NCBI GenBank assembly: GCA_002749535.1
Contig: MZZL01000393.1
Coordinates: 135,103-199,102 of the forward strand
DNA from: Apophysomyces variabilis
Taxonomy: Eukaryota > Mucoromycota > Mucoromycetes > Mucorales > Mucoraceae
Direction: 5' to 3'
DNA: 64,000 nt
A program made the translations under genes and the position numbers. The notes below the pieces were generated by a model. That model saw nothing but the letters and a program-made list of their open reading frames with translations, was not told where the DNA came from and made no database searches. Numbering within the stretch: position 1 is the first letter of the stretch; each line of letters opens with the position of its first letter. Positions 60,440 through 64,000 of the stretch are shown one piece after another.

Positions 60440-62430
60440 GATAAAAGTATAGTCTCGCAGGCATTGTCCTGCTGCTCGACCAAGAAAAAGCGTACGAAGG
60501 GGTGCACCCCAAATATACGATGCCTGTCTACGACAATTTGGTTTTTCACCCGCACTGCGTCTTACGTTGTCCAAGTCATTTTTCAAATTTCGATCCTCAT
60601 TAATGTGAACGGATACCTGTCGGGGCCGTGTTAGTAGGGTCGTCGTTTGCGATAAGAGATCCTTAGTCTCCCATTCTTCCTTTTCTTAATTCCCCTGGGA
60701 ACCTCTGCTCGGTGCTATTCAGGCTTCCGCATTTATTCGTGGTTTCCCTTTCGCTAATCCTAGCGACCAGTTGGTCTTACCGCCAATGGATGCGACCCTT
60801 CCCATCAAATTCCCGGTTTATGCAGACGATGTGCTGACGTGCAGCTGAGATAGATATGATTTTAACAGTCATTGACACTTGTGGCACAGCATCAAATGCC
60901 CGGATGTATCGATCTAAGACGGTGGCCGTTACATTTAATGATGATGGATTCTCTAATGGCGAGCCACTTTACATAGCCATCCTATCGCTAGTTGGCATGA
61001 CGGTCATTCACCCACAGATGCTACCTATCTTGGCTACTAGCTGATTAGTTCGAACAGGCAATTTCAAGCTTATTTAGGCAGGCAGATGTCCAAACTTTAA
61101 CAGCATACAACGATTTTGCTCCAGCAATCTTTATCCATACTAGGGAAATCTTTGGTTGCTAATTCGCTGCTCCTGAGCCGGCTCTGCTAGGCCATTCGTA
61201 TCATTCACGTCCCTTTGATCTCCCTGCATAAGTTCCGATCCATCATTGGATACTTTCTTCATAATCGTTCGTTTTCTAGGGTAAGCTTTCAAACCTGTGT
61301 GGGGCCTCGCAAATAAGCTGGATTAGGTATGTTGGATTCCCTACATCACCTATAATCCCCTGCAGCTTCGCTGCATGCTTCCGCTGTTGAGCAACATAGA
61401 GTCCAATCCTGCGCATGTTCTGGCACATGGCTACCTTTTCTATTGTCTCTTACTCTATGCACAATGCCCCACCCCCGCGTTGCCAGCTCTGTTTCCTAAA
61501 CGACAAAACCAACCTCTACTTGATCTTGGGAATTTCCGCGCTCTCTCTCGTGGTATCGATGCTCTGCACCTGCAATATAAATCTCAGTTTTACTTAGTAG
61601 TTCAGGAAACACCCTAATTCAAATCTGCTCGTTTACTGACTCCATTCCTCCTCCACCTGCGATTTGATTGGAGTAGGTAGCTTGTCTAAGACGTCTATGT
61701 GTATGACCCAACAATTGACTGTTCTATGCTCCAAATACAGGCTGAAAAAGGCCGACAGACAATCAAAGTCATTCATTTCCTTCATATCATTCAGCCAGGC
61801 AGCTCTTGGCAACTCCTTGAATGTTTTCCTGTCTTTTTGACCAGTCCATCGCTTCGGACGGGACTATCCTTCTCACTCCTGAGTCTTAACCTCACTGGTA
61901 CCACTGACCCTTTAGTTAGCTCTGGCCTCTGTTTCTTTTTGTCCCACGAAGTGTTTTGGCAGTCGCAACTGACCGCTCTGAATGACCTACCAGCGATCTA
62001 TCCTCTTGCCATAGCAAAAGCATGCACATCTTTTTGGAATGCTCCTTTTCCAATCAAGACCTATTCTATCCTCTGGAGAGCTTGCCATGGCAGTTTGCTT
62101 GTCGCTAGAGACTTCATAAACTCTTGCCAACTTTATTTGAGGCAATCAACTGTCTGATCTACGGTTTAACAAATGTTCGGGACACCTCTTCTGACCCTAC
62201 CCTTCGAAACAACCAATTTTGGCGGAGCTTGCATGTTTGTTTTCTCCTCCATCGTACGCAAATTACGTTAACACACTTGTTCTCGGTCAGCCCCAACCCC
62301 TCTAGAACTGCAGCAGGATGCCAACCAAAACTTTTACTCCCTCCTTGCTTGTCCCGTTACCGCTATGTGGCGATCTTTATTAGGGGCTTGTTTTTGATCA
62401 GCTCCCCTTTAAACCACTCACTATCATAGT
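60440..62430 (+). mobile_element. Decayed non-LTR (LINE-like) retrotransposon, RT remnants
   Basis: Reverse-transcriptase motifs appear in family order but in shifting frames. IVLLLDQEKAYEGVHPKY at about 60462-60515 resembles the LDQEKAYDRV-type motif. INVNGYLSG and a degraded GLRQ-DP-SPIL block (here GRRLRQEIP, stop, SPILPFLN) lie near 60600-60695. FPVYADDVL, the catalytic YADD box, lies near 60811-60837 and runs straight into a stop. Downstream open frames to about 62430 (61375-61617, 61699-62157, 62124-62429) look like eroded C-terminal sequence. No intact open frame, poly-A tail or target-site duplication was found. The copy is inactive. Confidence 0.6.
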
Positions 62431-64000
62431 AGACGGTATTCTGTTACTTCGACGAACTAACAACTACAGCATCCCGTATTGCACAGTTTAATTCTAGATA
62501 GTATCCTTTTTTGTCTAATCTTTCTGTAACCGTAAATTGCGGCACGACAGGTCACACCTTCAAAGAAAACTGAATAACTGAAAGACAAAAACATTAATAG
62601 CTTAAAAGTATACATGAACCAAATAATGCAGATCAAGATGCGGTAACAAGAAAACGCTTAATGTACTGATCAATAACGTAAAATGCACTTTTATATATTT
62701 CATTATTTTTTGGCTTTGGCAACTTGTGGATTTTCGTCTATATACTGGCATTCTGCCTCCTAGTATTAGCTTGTGAATCCGGTGCCGTTAAAGTTTATAT
62801 ATCATATATACTGTAATCTTTCCTAAAAAGTAGCTACCTATTATACCTTCAATTAGTATCTCCTATGTTTAGATGTATCCGAATGCTTTTAAGTTATAAC
62901 CAGAATAAAGCAAGCTACTATCACTGAAATATTAATGTGTGGTTTTCTAAGGTCAAACCTAGTTTGGTTGAATTTCCGGTCTGTATTTTTCTTGATTTTG
63001 GTAACAGCAGTTTTATACGTTCCCATCTTCAAAAATTATTAGCGCTAGTTATCATTGCCATATGCTGCCGCTGCATATAATTGCATTTTCTATACTTAAA
63101 AGATTGTCTCAATATGTTACTATACGTAGAAATGGTTAATGAGTGAATGCTTTTCACAAGCAGAGAAGAAAACAGTATTACAACGCCTCAAGCTTTTGGG
63201 ATGTGATGTTTCGTATATCCTGTTATCCAGTGGTTACTATTGAAGTGATGGAGAATGAGAGGATGAGTCTTTTCATTCCTTTCTTCTACTGTAACGTCAA
63301 GGGCAAAAAGTTTGGGTGGTACATTGTGCGTTGTTTGAATACTGTAGACACAGACCATCCACGGCGCATGTTACCTGAGTGCGGTTAGGCACAGCAAACC
63401 AAAATCGTCAATCTCTACAGGTAAGAATAGTCTTGCTTTGGTTTGCCACAGTATTTATACAATATCAAATACTTTTTTCGATCTGTTTCATTTCACTTGC
63501 AAACCTGTTTTCATAGATATTTTTGTATGCTTTAAATGCATCCAGCATCTTCAACTTGACAAGCGGAAACTTGTATTCATTGCCGTGCAAAAGGTGAGCG
63601 AATACTCTAAATTCACACCAACTCTCAGTCTTTGCCTTCTGCATTAAGATTCATAGGGCCGGTTTAATCTCGGAAGGTATATGGCAACTTATCTTGGCCC
63701 CTTTTGTTCTCGTTATGGAGGGATATTCTAGACATGCTCTTCGTGGAAATGATGTTTTACGAATCGATTTTCACCTCTAAACTTCTTAGATGTAGTTCAA
63801 TATTTAATCGGTAAATTGCGCTTTCATCCCGAGCTATCTCATTGGCTGCTTTTCTCTTGTGAGTTTTGCAGTTTCTACGCTCTTTTTTTATTGCTGCACA
63901 ACTATCTCTTTGAGCACTTTTATTATTATCATATTTGGTTCCAGTTGTAGAGACAGTTCGCACCTAGTTTACTTTTTATCCAGTTCGTGCAAAGCAATAT
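62431..64000. other. AT-rich gene-poor right end
   Basis: Low-GC sequence with no gene I can support. An 81-codon plus-strand frame at 63143-63388 and a 69-codon frame at 63438-63647 have no recognisable motif. They may be transposon debris or an exon of a gene past the right edge. Confidence 0.35.

Overview
The window is eukaryotic nuclear DNA and looks like an early-diverging fungus, most likely Mucoromycota (Mucorales-like). The reasons are many short GT-AG introns of roughly 45-90 nt, a compact gene layout, fungal-type proteins (Msn2/4-like zinc fingers, Med5, Atg17, CipC-like DUF3759), and a mix of genes retained outside Dikarya (LMBD1-type transporter, an Integrator subunit 2-like gene, kinesin-10). 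No species is claimed. All gene models were spliced by hand: exon phases close and the reading frames join, but no transcript evidence was available.

Layout. 1-7.6 kb: two minus-strand transcription factors (bHLH-zip; two-finger C2H2) in A/T-homopolymer- and purine-rich spacers. 7.6-16.2 kb: minus-strand LMBD1 transporter, a ricin-B-like/DUF3759 fusion, and acyl-CoA oxidase A. 16.2-20.3 kb: gene-poor, with a decayed Tnp2-type transposase. 20.4-24.2 kb: plus-strand Paf1 and acyl-CoA oxidase B. 24.5-30.6 kb: Mediator subunit 5 (minus) and an Integrator subunit 2-like gene (plus) fire divergently from a gap of about 110 bp. 30.9-36.9 kb: plus-strand Cox14-like, Atg17, C1D/Rrp47 and an MDR-type alkenal reductase. 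37.6-39.8 kb: kinesin-10 (minus). 39.8-43.7 kb: gene-poor. 43.7-46.4 kb: a fusion of an RGS domain with an FSP1/AMID-like NAD(P)H oxidoreductase. 48.5-52.9 kb: a RhoGEF. 53.2-57.0 kb: minus-strand Mgr3-like TPR protein and a Kelch membrane protein. 57.1-64 kb: a duplicated assembly end, then gene-poor sequence with a decayed LINE reverse transcriptase.

Two perfect direct repeats (1,029 bp and 1,491 bp), each split by a single N, are best read as unmerged overlapping contig ends, not biology. The window is therefore three contigs: 1-1354, 1356-57066 and 57068-64000.

Functionally the genes are mostly housekeeping. Three RNA polymerase II regulators (Paf1, Med5, Integrator 2-like) sit within 10 kb. 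Two acyl-CoA oxidases appear to use different peroxisomal import signals (PTS2 versus PTS1). The least ordinary item is the RGS-FSP1-like fusion, which would join G-protein signalling and quinone/redox chemistry in one chain; I do not recognise a described protein with this architecture.
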